Shown here: positions 27,156 through 33,617 of the stretch, one piece after another | Layout: each line of letters opens with the position of its first letter | Position numbering within the stretch: the stretch's first letter is position 1 | Origin: an uncultured Oscillospiraceae bacterium | GTDB taxonomy: Bacteria; Bacillota; Clostridia; Oscillospirales; Oscillospiraceae | Length of the DNA: 64,000 nucleotides | Assembly: GCA_934667095.1 (NCBI GenBank) | Contig: CAKULE010000010.1 | Span: 31,089-95,088, forward strand | Direction: 5' to 3' | Translations under genes and position numbers: made by a program | The notes under the pieces: model-generated | The model's input: only the letters and a program-made list of their open reading frames with translations | Databases searched by the model: none | What the model was told of the DNA's origin: nothing

Positions 27156-27184
27156 ATTATACCACGCAGTAGTGGTATAGGCAA
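27156..27184 (-). promoter_or_regulatory. Promoter with palindromic spacer before the WG/SLH gene
   Basis: TTGCCT (27184-27179) and TATAAT (27161-27156), 17-base spacer. The region 27158-27179 includes TATACCAC-GCAGTA-GTGGTATA, an eight-base inverted repeat lying between the -35 and -10 boxes, as expected for a repressor operator. Confidence 0.6.
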
Positions 27185-27267
27185 GATTTCCTGTGAAAAA
27201 AGGAGGTTTTTCTGGTCATAATTTCGTCCTCAGCGCAGCATACTGACCGTAAAAGGAGCGATGCGGC

Positions 27268-27627
27268 ATGGAACGAAAAAAAACGCTGTGGTATGCGGCG
27301 GCGGGCGGCGCGGCGGGGCTGGTGAACGGCTTCTTCGGCGGCGGAGGCGGGATGATCCTCGTGCCCCTGCTGGCAGGCAAGTGCGGACTGGATCAGCGGC
27401 GGGCCTTCGCCACCTCGGTGGCAGTGATCGCGCCCCTGTGCGCCCTGTCGGCGGGGATCTACTTCCTGCGGGGCGATCTGGACCTGCAGCTCTCCCTGCC
27501 CTATCTGGCCGGCGGACTGGCGGGCGGGCTCATCGGCGGGCGGGTGTTCCGAAAGGTGTCCGTCAAGTGGCTGCGGCGGGGGTTCGGGCTGCTGATCCTC
27601 TACGGCGGCGTGAGGGCCCTGCTGTGA
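27268..27627 (+). CDS. TauE/SafE (TSUP) family half-transporter, N-terminal half
   Basis: The 119-residue protein has four membrane segments and the TSUP start GAAGLVNGFFGGGGGMILVPLL. Full-length TauE/SafE anion or sulfite exporters are about 250 residues made of two such halves. This ORF ends naturally with TGA and the second half is a separate gene whose GTG overlaps that stop (GTGA), so the two are translationally coupled and should pair. AAAGGAGCG precedes the ATG. The substrate is unknown (sulfite, sulfoacetate, other small anions). Confidence 0.88.
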   Translation: MERKKTLWYAAAGGAAGLVNGFFGGGGGMILVPLLAGKCGLDQRRAFATSVAVIAPLCALSAGIYFLRGDLDLQLSLPYLAGGLAGGLIGGRVFRKVSVKWLRRGFGLLILYGGVRALL

Positions 27628-27992
27628 CGGACTGGCTCCTCCCCGCCCTGGCGGGGGCGGTCACGGGAGTGCTGTCCGCCTTCGGCGTGGGCGGCGGATC
27701 GCTGCTGCTCATCTACATGACCACCTTCGCCGGGGTGGCCCAGAACGCGGCACAGGGCATCAACCTGCTGTACTTTTTGCCCACGGCGGGGGCCGCCCTG
27801 CCCGCCCACTTCAAAAACGGGCTGGTGGAGCGCTCCGCCCTGCTGCCCGCCGTGGGTGCGGGGCTGATGGGCACGGCGCTGGCCGCATGGGCCGCCACGG
27901 CCATGGATGTGGCGGTGCTGCGGAAGTGCTTTGGGGTGTTCCTGCTCATCGTGGGGGCGCAGCAGCTGTTCGGAAAGGTCAAAGAGGAATGA
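27624..27992 (+). CDS. TauE/SafE (TSUP) family half-transporter, C-terminal half
   Basis: This 122-residue, four-segment protein repeats the TSUP motif (TGVLSAFGVGGGSLLLIYM) and reads QNAAQGINLLYFLPTA, typical of the family. The GTG at 27624 overlaps the stop of the first half by four bases. Both halves carry an intact glycine-rich motif, and no sequence is lost at the junction, so this is better read as a genuine two-gene transporter than as a broken gene. The frame is open upstream, but only as the shadow of the first gene. Confidence 0.85.
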   Translation: MTDWLLPALAGAVTGVLSAFGVGGGSLLLIYMTTFAGVAQNAAQGINLLYFLPTAGAALPAHFKNGLVERSALLPAVGAGLMGTALAAWAATAMDVAVLRKCFGVFLLIVGAQQLFGKVKEE

Positions 27993-28025
27993 AAAGAGCC
28001 CCGATGGGGGCTCTTTTCATTCCTC
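27984..28025. terminator. 19-bp perfect terminator containing both stop codons
   Basis: Arms 27984-28002 and 28007-28025 are exact complements around loop GATG. Both converging genes end inside it: the TGA at 27990-27992 and, on the other strand, the TGA at 28019-28017. Confidence 0.85.
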
Positions 28026-28271
28026 CTCTGTTCCGTCCAGAGGCTTGCCGCAGGTGGGGCAGTACCGCTGCCCATAGAGGGCAACGCGCTTGCCGCAGCG
28101 GGGGCAGCGCAGGAATTTGGAGCACAGGACCGCGGCCAGAATGTACAGGGAGATCAGCACCACCAGACCCACCGTCCGGACCGTTCCCTCCAGAAAGGCA
28201 GCCACCACTGCCGCGGCGATGACCAAGACGTCCACCACATAGATGAGCTTTTTCGCGTGTTCCAGCTTCAT
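28017..28271 (-). CDS. Two-segment membrane protein with a C-terminal zinc ribbon
   Basis: The 84-residue protein has two membrane helices (about 9-25 and 30-48) and a C-terminal zinc ribbon with CPRCGKRVALYGQRYCPTCGK, two CxxC pairs 15 residues apart. I do not recognise a named family. The ATG at 28271 is preceded by AAAGGAGAC and overlaps the ruvX stop codon (ATGA), so the two are translated together. The zinc ribbon may tie it to a partner protein or nucleic acid; no function is assigned. Confidence 0.72.
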   Translation of the reverse strand: MKLEHAKKLIYVVDVLVIAAAVVAAFLEGTVRTVGLVVLISLYILAAVLCSKFLRCPRCGKRVALYGQRYCPTCGKPLDGTEEE

Positions 28272-28693
28272 AGCCTTGTCTCCTTTCGTTTTTTGGTCAG
28301 GTAGCCCTCTAAGATCAGCGACGCCGCCACGGCGTCCACGTTGGCCTTGTGCTGCTTCATCTTCTTGCCGCCGGTGTGGAGGATCTGGTGGGCCTCGATG
28401 GTGGTACGGCGCTCGTCCCACAGGTGCACGCTCAGGCCGCTGGCTGCCTCCAGCCCGGCGGCAAAGGTGCGGTAGAGTTCCGCCCGGGGGCCCTCGGTGC
28501 CGTCCATGTTCCGGGGAAAGCCCATCACCAGCTCGTCCACCTGCCGCTCCTTGATGAGACGGCAGAGTTCCTCTGTCACCTGCTCCGGTTTCCGGCTCTG
28601 GATGACGGTGGTGTAGCCCGCCAGAAGCCCGGCGGGGTCGGAAATGGCGACCCCGGTGCGGGCATCGCCGTAGTCTATGGCCATGATGCGCAT
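28268..28693 (-). CDS. ruvX: RuvX/YqgF Holliday-junction resolvase-like nuclease
   Basis: The 141-residue RNase H-like protein starts MRIMAIDYGDARTGVAISD with the first catalytic Asp, has VMGFPRNMDGTEGPRAE and the late DERRTTIEA and KANVDAVAASLILEGYL motifs. In E. coli YqgF takes part in 16S rRNA 5' processing; its role in recombination is debated. I start at the ATG at 28693 behind AGAGGAGG. It is divergent from rpmG and followed by the zinc-ribbon membrane protein. Confidence 0.93.
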   Translation of the reverse strand: MRIMAIDYGDARTGVAISDPAGLLAGYTTVIQSRKPEQVTEELCRLIKERQVDELVMGFPRNMDGTEGPRAELYRTFAAGLEAASGLSVHLWDERRTTIEAHQILHTGGKKMKQHKANVDAVAASLILEGYLTKKRKETRL

Positions 28694-28721
28694 ACTGCGC
28701 CTCCTCTGCAAAGTTTTTTAT

Positions 28722-28750
28722 ATTATAAAGGAGAAAGTTCCGCTTGACAA
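28722..28750 (-). promoter_or_regulatory. Promoter of ruvX
   Basis: TTGTCA (28750-28745) and TATAAT (28727-28722), 17-base spacer. Its -35 box overlaps that of the divergent rpmG promoter by five bases. Confidence 0.65.
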
Positions 28751-28772
28751 GCCCTTTGCGCTATGGTAGACT
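28744..28772 (+). promoter_or_regulatory. Promoter of the rpmG-secE-nusG operon
   Basis: TTGACA (28744-28749) and TAGACT (28767-28772), 17-base spacer. Confidence 0.7.
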
Positions 28773-28779
28773 GGTTCTA

Positions 28780-28971
28780 CCTGTGAGCAGGGCTTTCTTT
28801 TTGCGCCATTTTACGGGATGGCCGCAAAAACCCTCTCCCCCGCGCAATGGGGCCACAGGGAGGCAATTTGCCGATCCTCCGTAGCTTTTCCGGGCGCCGC
28901 AGGGCGTCCTTCGGAACGCTGGATCGGTTTCGGCCGCTCCGGCGTTTTTTACGTCCGGAGGGTCAAATTCA
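28780..28971 (+). promoter_or_regulatory. Long structured 5' leader before rpmG
   Basis: About 190 bases between the promoter and the AAAAGGAGG of rpmG. Hairpins are visible: GCGTCC-TTCG-GAACGC near 28907-28922 and CTCCGGCGT ... ACGTCCGGAG near 28938-28961. No ORF with a ribosome binding site. I do not recognise a known leader class. Confidence 0.4.
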
Positions 28972-28987
28972 AAAGGAGGTGCCGAGA

Positions 28988-29152
28988 ATGGCGAAAGCCG
29001 GTAGCCGTGTCAAGATCACCCTGCGCTGCAACGAGTGCAAGCAGCGCAACTACAACACCAGCAAAAACAAGCGCAACACCACTGAGCGTCTGGAGCTCAA
29101 CAAGTACTGCCCCTTCTGCAGAAAGCACACTCTGCACACCGAAACCAAGTAA
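28988..29152 (+). CDS. rpmG: 50S ribosomal protein L33, zinc-binding form
   Basis: This 54-residue protein contains RVKITLRCNECKQRNYNTSKN cut at CNEC and CPFCRKHTLHTETK. Cys14, Cys17, Cys41 and Cys44 form the zinc site, so this is the C+ form. The ATG is preceded by AAAAGGAGG; a longer open frame upstream is not protein-like. It precedes secE and nusG, the usual Firmicute order. Confidence 0.96.
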   Translation: MAKAGSRVKITLRCNECKQRNYNTSKNKRNTTERLELNKYCPFCRKHTLHTETK

Positions 29153-29185
29153 TGAGCCGCTGCTCAAGGAAAGAAGGGTATACGA

Positions 29186-29479
29186 ATGTCTGAACTGGAT
29201 AAGCGTGAGGAAGCCAAAAAGGAGACCGTAAGCTCCGACAAGGCCCAGAAGAAGGACAAGGCCCCCGCGAAGAAGGAAAAGAAACCCGGCCGCGTCGCCC
29301 GTTGGTTCAAGGATATGAAGGGCGAGCTGAAAAAGGTCACTTGGCCCTCCGGCAAGGACACCATGAAGAACGTGCTGATCGTCCTCGGCTGCGTGGTCGT
29401 CGTGGGCATCTGCATCTGGGTGTTCGATCTGGTCGCCAAGGGCGTGGTCGAGGCCCTGCTCAAGATCTTCAACCACTGA
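29186..29479 (+). CDS. secE: Preprotein translocase subunit SecE
   Basis: The 97-residue protein has a highly charged Lys/Glu-rich N-terminus (1-45), the amphipathic segment ARWFKDMKGELKKVTWPSGKDT and one C-terminal membrane helix. It clamps SecY in the translocation channel. Low-complexity charged N-terminal extension is common in clostridial SecE. It lies 33 bases after rpmG and 10 bases before nusG. Confidence 0.95.
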   Translation: MSELDKREEAKKETVSSDKAQKKDKAPAKKEKKPGRVARWFKDMKGELKKVTWPSGKDTMKNVLIVLGCVVVVGICIWVFDLVAKGVVEALLKIFNH

Positions 29480-29489
29480 GGCATCCGCC

Positions 29490-30008
29490 ATGGCTGAGGA
29501 ACTGAAATGGTACGTGGCTCATACCTATTCCGGGTATGAGAACACCGTGGCCGTCTCCATCGAGCAGGCCGTGGAGAACCGCAACATGCACGACCTGATC
29601 GCCGAGGTGTCCATCCCCATGGAGACCGTCACCGAGATCACTGACAACGGCCCCAAGACCGTGGAGCGCAAGGTGTTCCCCGGCTACGTGCTGGTCAAGA
29701 TGGTCATGACCGACGAGACGTGGCATCTGGTACGCAATATCCGCGGCGTCACGGGCTTTGTGGGTGCGGCCAACAAGGCCATCCCCCTGACGGACGAGGA
29801 GATCGCCGCCCTGGGCGTGGAGAAGCGCGAGGTCGTGGTCGCTTACAACGTGGGCGACAGCGTGAAGATCACCGACGGCGCACTGGAGTCCTTCATCGGC
29901 ACCGTGGAAGAGCTGGACAAGGAGCGCGGCAAGGTCCGCGTGGTCGTGTCCATGTTCGGCCGGGAGACTCCCGTGGAGCTGGAACTGGATCAGGTGGAGC
30001 CCATCTGA
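29490..30008 (+). CDS. nusG: Transcription termination/antitermination factor NusG
   Basis: The 172-residue protein starts KWYVAHTYSGYENTVAVSIE (NGN domain, binding the RNA polymerase clamp) and ends with a KOW domain near 120-165 (VGDSVKITDGALESFIGTVEE in parts). Length and domain order are normal. It acts in transcription pausing and transcription-translation coupling. It overlaps nothing and follows secE at 10 bases. Confidence 0.96.
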   Translation: MAEELKWYVAHTYSGYENTVAVSIEQAVENRNMHDLIAEVSIPMETVTEITDNGPKTVERKVFPGYVLVKMVMTDETWHLVRNIRGVTGFVGAANKAIPLTDEEIAALGVEKREVVVAYNVGDSVKITDGALESFIGTVEELDKERGKVRVVVSMFGRETPVELELDQVEPI

Positions 30009-30100
30009 TCTCCGGACCTTCTGGTCCACCCCGACAGGCAGATGCCTGTCCCCCCGTGGGAGGGGCGCGCAAGGCGCTCCGTCACCACCACATTTTATGT
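30009..30100 (+). promoter_or_regulatory. Row of hairpins before rplK
   Basis: Four short inverted repeats follow one another in the nusG-rplK gap: GGACC-TTCT-GGTCC, GACAGGCA-GA-TGCCTGTC, CCCCC-GTGGGA-GGGG and GCGC-AAG-GCGC. An L1 or L11 autoregulatory site is plausible by position but not shown. No T-run, so probably not a terminator. Confidence 0.4.
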
Positions 30101-30117
30101 AGGAGGTGCTGTTTCAA

Positions 30118-30543
30118 ATGGCACAGAAAATCACTGGATATGTAAAGCTGCAGATCCCCGCCGGTCAGGCAACTCCGGCCCCCCCTGTTGGTCCCGCTCT
30201 GGGCCAGCACGGCGTCAACATCGCCGCCTTCACCAAGGAATTCAACGAGCGCACCAAGAAGGACATGGGCTTGATCATCCCCGTGGTCATCACCGTGTAC
30301 GCTGACCGCTCTTTCTCCTTCATTACCAAGACTCCCCCCGCCGCCGTTCTCATCAAGAAGGCCTGCGGTCTGGAGTCCGGCTCCGGCGTGCCCAACAAGA
30401 CCAAGGTCGCTACCCTGTCCAAGGCTGATCTGCAGAAGATCGCCGAGACCAAGATGCCCGACCTGAACGCCTCCACTCTGGAGAGCGCCATGAGCATGGT
30501 CGCCGGTACCGCCCGTTCCATGGGCGTGCTGGTGGAAGAGTAA
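30118..30543 (+). CDS. rplK: 50S ribosomal protein L11
   Basis: The 141-residue protein has the N-terminal proline-rich segment IPAGQATPAPPVGPALGQHG, the thiostrepton-region signature, and the C-terminal RNA-binding domain with MPDLNASTLESAMSMVAGTARSMG. It forms the GTPase-associated centre. The ATG at 30118 follows AGGAGGT; length matches E. coli L11. Confidence 0.97.
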   Translation: MAQKITGYVKLQIPAGQATPAPPVGPALGQHGVNIAAFTKEFNERTKKDMGLIIPVVITVYADRSFSFITKTPPAAVLIKKACGLESGSGVPNKTKVATLSKADLQKIAETKMPDLNASTLESAMSMVAGTARSMGVLVEE

Positions 30544-30561
30544 GGAAAGGAGGAAACATCA

Positions 30562-31257
30562 ATGGCTACTAAGGGTAAAAAGTATGTGGACAGCGCGAAG
30601 CTCATCGACCGCGCTGCGCAGTATGACGTGAACGAGGCTATGGATCTGGTCGTCAAGACCGCTACCGCCAAGTTCGATGAGACCGTCGAGCTCCATGTGA
30701 AGCTGGGTGTCGACTCCCGCCACGCCGACCAGCAGGTCCGCGGCGCCATCGTCCTCCCCCACGGCACCGGTAAGAACGTGCGCATCCTGGTCTTCGCCAA
30801 GGGCGACAAGGCCGAGGAGGCCAAGGCCGCCGGCGCTGACTACGTGGGCGATATGGACATGGTGGAGAAGATCCAGAAGGAGAACTGGTTCGACTTCGAC
30901 GTGGTCATCGCCTCCCCCGACATGATGGGCGTGGTCGGCCGTCTCGGTAAGGTCCTGGGCCCCAAGGGTCTGATGCCCTCTCCCAAGGCCGGCACTGTCA
31001 CCCCCAACGTGGCGCAGGCCGTCCAGGAGTCCAAGGCCGGTAAGGTCGAGTACCGTCTGGACAAGACCAACATCATCCACTGCCCTATCGGCAAGGTGTC
31101 CTTCGGCGCCGAGAAGCTGGCTGACAACCTGAACGCTCTCATGGGCGCCATCGTCAAGGCCAAGCCCGCCGCCGCCAAGGGCCAGTACGTCAAGAGCTGC
31201 GTCGCCGCCTCCACCATGGGCCCCGGCGTGAAGATCAGCGCCGCCAAGTACGTTTAA
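30562..31257 (+). CDS. rplA: 50S ribosomal protein L1
   Basis: This 231-residue stalk protein has ETVELHVKLGVDSRHADQQVRG, the second domain with GKNVRILVFAKGDKAEEA, and the signature LGKVLGPKGLMPSPKAGTVT cut in two. L1 binds 23S rRNA near the E site and often represses its own operon. It lies 18 bases after rplK. Confidence 0.97.
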   Translation: MATKGKKYVDSAKLIDRAAQYDVNEAMDLVVKTATAKFDETVELHVKLGVDSRHADQQVRGAIVLPHGTGKNVRILVFAKGDKAEEAKAAGADYVGDMDMVEKIQKENWFDFDVVIASPDMMGVVGRLGKVLGPKGLMPSPKAGTVTPNVAQAVQESKAGKVEYRLDKTNIIHCPIGKVSFGAEKLADNLNALMGAIVKAKPAAAKGQYVKSCVAASTMGPGVKISAAKYV

Positions 31258-31440
31258 GGGTCTGAGCCGTTGCGAACAGCGCGGATGGACCGGAGCGAGG
31301 GTGAGAAACCAGGCCGCCCAGCGGCTGTTTCAAGTCCGAGACGAAGGGAAGCCGCGCGTCGTGAGCAGGCGAGACATGATAGCGTAATTCACACTTTTGA
31401 GGTGTGATCCGCTCTTGATCTGAAAAAAAGTTTATATCCC
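31258..31440 (+). other. Gap after rplA without a recognisable gene
   Basis: About 180 bases without ORF support. One hairpin TTCACAC-TTTTGA-GGTGTGA (about 31390-31409) may be a weak terminator of rplKA, though without a T-run. The remainder is GC-rich and could fold (GAACAGC / GCTGTTTC). Confidence 0.35.
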
Positions 31441-31454
31441 TCCGGGGGTCATGC

Positions 31455-31483
31455 TTGACAAGACCCCCGGAGGCTGGTATAAT
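31455..31483 (+). promoter_or_regulatory. Promoter of rplJ-rplL
   Basis: Consensus TTGACA (31455-31460) and TATAAT (31478-31483), 17-base spacer. Confidence 0.85.
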
Positions 31484-31489
31484 ACTATT

Positions 31490-31620
31490 CGTGTTCAAAG
31501 ACAGCCGGTATCGGAAGCTCCCCTTCCCTGTAAAGCCAGCCGAGAATACAGCCACAACATCACAGTTTTGTTGCGCTGTTTTCGTCTTGACACGAAAGCG
31601 GCGTTTTTCTATTTTATAGA
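31490..31620 (+). promoter_or_regulatory. L10 leader with a transcription attenuator
   Basis: The segment CAAAGACAGCCGG ... CCTGTAAAGCCAGCCGAGA (31496-31545) fits the L10-leader pattern bound by L10(L12)4. It is followed by a 12-base stem CGCTGTTTTCGT / ACGAAAGCGGCG and TTTTT (about 31573-31618), an intrinsic terminator that would couple L10 supply to expression of rplJL. Confidence 0.75.
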
Positions 31621-31656
31621 AACGCCTCATCGAAACTCTGGAGGTGAAATCAAACA

Positions 31657-32187
31657 ATGCCTAACGCAAAGGTTCTCAGCGAGAAGCAGGCCGTCGTGGC
31701 CCAGCTGACCGACACCCTGAAGAACGCCACTTCCGGCGTCCTCGTGGACTACAAGGGTATCACCGTGGCCGAGGATACCGCGCTCCGTGCGGAGCTGCGT
31801 GCCGCCGGCGTGGAGTACTCCGTGGTGAAGAACACTCTGGTGCGCTTCGCTCTGGACAGCACCGGCCTGAACGAGCTGGACGAGGTGCTGCACGGCACCA
31901 CTTCTCTGGCCGTCACCACCGGCGACCCCATCGCACCCATGCGAATCGTCAGCAAGTATGCCAAGCAGCTGGGTGATCGGTTCAACGTGAAGGCCGGCTT
32001 CATGGAGGGCAAGGTCCTTCCTCTGGCCGACGTCGCCGCGCTGTCCGAGCTGCCCTCCAAGGAGGCGCTGCTGGGTCAGGTGCTCGGCACTATGCTGGCC
32101 CCCATCACCAGCCTGGCTATCGTCCTGAAGGCGATCGCCGAAAAGCAGGGCGGCTTTGTCGAGGCCGCCGAGCCCGCCGCCGAGTAA
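31657..32187 (+). CDS. rplJ: 50S ribosomal protein L10
   Basis: The 176-residue protein has the N-terminal rRNA-binding domain (EKQAVVAQLTDTL ... GVLVDYKGITVAEDTALRAEL in parts, YSVVKNTLVRFAL) and a C-terminal helix that anchors L7/L12 dimers. GGAGGTG precedes the ATG. It follows the L10 leader, the expected autoregulated arrangement. Confidence 0.97.
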   Translation: MPNAKVLSEKQAVVAQLTDTLKNATSGVLVDYKGITVAEDTALRAELRAAGVEYSVVKNTLVRFALDSTGLNELDEVLHGTTSLAVTTGDPIAPMRIVSKYAKQLGDRFNVKAGFMEGKVLPLADVAALSELPSKEALLGQVLGTMLAPITSLAIVLKAIAEKQGGFVEAAEPAAE

Positions 32188-32235
32188 TCGGCACAGTCCC
32201 ACATTTCACACATAATTATTAGGAGGTAACTATCA

Positions 32236-32610
32236 ATGGCTTCTGAGAAGATTTCTGCCCTGATCGAAGAGGTTAAGGGCCTGACCGTTCTGGAGCTCTC
32301 TGAGCTCGTTCACGCCCTCGAGGAGGAGTTCGGCGTTTCCGCCGCCGCTATGGCCGCTCCCGCCGCTGGCGGCGCTGCTGCTGCTCCCGCTGAGGAGAAG
32401 ACTGAGTTCGACGTCGTTCTGACTGAGATCGGCGCCGAGAAGATCAAGGTCATCAAGGTTGTCCGCGAGATCACCGGTCTGGGCCTGGCCGAGGCCAAGG
32501 CCGTCGTCGAGGCCGCCCCCAAGGCGATCAAGGAGGGCCTGAGCAAGGACGACGCCGAGGAGCTGAAGAAGAAGCTGGAAGAGGTCGGCGCCAAGGTCGA
32601 GCTGAAGTAA
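32236..32610 (+). CDS. rplL: 50S ribosomal protein L7/L12
   Basis: This 124-residue stalk protein has an N-terminal dimerisation helix, an Ala-rich hinge (about 36-52) and the conserved C-terminal domain EFDVVLTEIGAEKIKVIKVV and GLGLAEAKAVVEAAPKAIKEG. It recruits translation GTPases. AGGAGGT precedes the ATG. A strong terminator follows; rpoB, the usual next gene, is absent here. Confidence 0.97.
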   Translation: MASEKISALIEEVKGLTVLELSELVHALEEEFGVSAAAMAAPAAGGAAAAPAEEKTEFDVVLTEIGAEKIKVIKVVREITGLGLAEAKAVVEAAPKAIKEGLSKDDAEELKKKLEEVGAKVELK

Positions 32611-32630
32611 TCTGCTTCTGTTTCAACAAC

Positions 32631-32670
32631 AAAAACACCCCCGCTGCATGTGCAGCGGGGGTGTTTTCTT
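32631..32670. terminator. Terminator after rplL
   Basis: Stem AACACCCCCGCTGC-ATGT-GCAGCGGGGGTGTT with A- and T-runs on either side. Confidence 0.85.
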
Positions 32671-32681
32671 CTATTATCGTT

Positions 32682-33372
32682 TCAGGCCGCCGGGGCATCC
32701 TGCGGCAGGGCGGCAGTGGCGCGGCGCATGGCCGCCACTGCGTAGACCGCCACCACCAGCTCCGTGATGGGCATGGCGAACCAGATGGAGTCCGCCCCCG
32801 CCAGCGTGGGCAGCAGGAGGATCAGGGCTCCGCTGATCACCAGCCCCCGGGCCACCGAGACCACGAAGGCCGCCCGGGGCTTCAGGATGGACTGGAAATA
32901 ATAGGTGGAGAAGATGTTCAGCGGCAGCAGCAGGAAGGACAGGGAGTACCGCCGGATGATGGAGGGCGCGATGCGCAGGATCTCCGCCGTGGGACTCATG
33001 AAAATACGGACGTACAGGTTGGGCGCAGCCAGACTCAGGGCCGTCCAGAGCAGGCTGAAGGCCGCCGTGGTGAGGAGGGCATAGCGCAGGGCCGCCTTGA
33101 TGCGGCTCCCCTTCCCCGCGCCGAAGCTGGTGGAGATGATGGGCTGGGCCGCCTGCCCCACGGCGTAGGCGCAGCACTGGACCGAGGCTGTACACGATGT
33201 TCCACACCGGGGCCACCACCGCCAGGGCCGCGGTGCCCTCCGGTCCCTGATACTGGCCCACCATGGCCATGTCCACCACCGAGTAGATGGACGCGATCAT
33301 GGCGCTGCCCAGCGCGGTCCAGAGATATTTAAAGTAGACGGACCGGACCCGTCCGGTCAAAAGATCGTCCAT
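32682..33372 (-). pseudogene. MATE-family efflux pump, internally deleted and frameshifted
   Basis: From the ATG at 33372 (AAAGGAGG upstream) the frame encodes a normal MATE N-terminus (about 62 residues, ending VVAPVWNIVYSLG). Near 33180 the similarity jumps to another frame that begins CAYAVGQAAQPIISTSFGAGKG, normally found in the second half of the protein, and runs to 32682. MATE pumps are about 450 residues; here only about 225 are represented, so roughly 220 codons were deleted with a frame change. Neither piece could transport alone. Its attenuator leader and promoter still look intact. Confidence 0.88.
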
Positions 33373-33391
33373 AAGGTATGCCTCCTTTTCC

Positions 33392-33457
33392 AAAAAAGAA
33401 AGCCGGACAAGACACCTGACCGGGCGCCATGCGGCGCGCGCGGTGTCTTATCCAGCT
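33392..33457 (-). promoter_or_regulatory. Attenuator hairpin in the MATE leader
   Basis: On the minus strand AGCTGGATAAGACACC (33457-33442) pairs with GGTGTCTTGTCCGGCT (33416-33401) and is followed by TTCTTTTTT, an intrinsic terminator just before the ribosome binding site. An upstream TTTGAAC-C-GTTCAA hairpin could be part of an alternative fold. The signal sensed is unknown. Confidence 0.65.
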
Positions 33458-33486
33458 TGAACGGTTCAAACCCTCCGACGGGGGAC

Positions 33487-33515
33487 AGCCTAACATATCC
33501 GCCGGCGATTGTCAA
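33487..33515 (-). promoter_or_regulatory. Promoter of the MATE remnant
   Basis: TTGACA (33515-33510) and TAGGCT (33492-33487), 17-base spacer. Confidence 0.65.
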
Positions 33516-33582
33516 GAGACAGAAGCGAAACGGTCTGCAGCGGGCGGACGATGTATGAGATTTTTATAATAAGGTAAAACTT

Positions 33583-33617
33583 CGGGCACGGCGGTTTTCT
33601 CCGCCGCGCCCGTTTTT
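33583..33617. terminator. Terminator of the LysR gene
   Basis: Stem CGGGCACGGCGG / CCGCCGCGCCCG with loop TTTTCT. The T-run is best on the plus strand; the minus strand has AAGTTTT. Confidence 0.65.

Noticed and set aside
27261..27623. N-terminal extension of the second TauE/SafE half in the overlapping frame
   Set aside because: The extension is Arg/Gly-rich and unlike the family; it is the out-of-frame shadow of the first half. The GTG at 27624 is the natural start.
28938..28965. Terminator inside the rpmG leader
   Set aside because: The hairpin has its T-run in the loop, not after the stem, so it should not terminate transcription.
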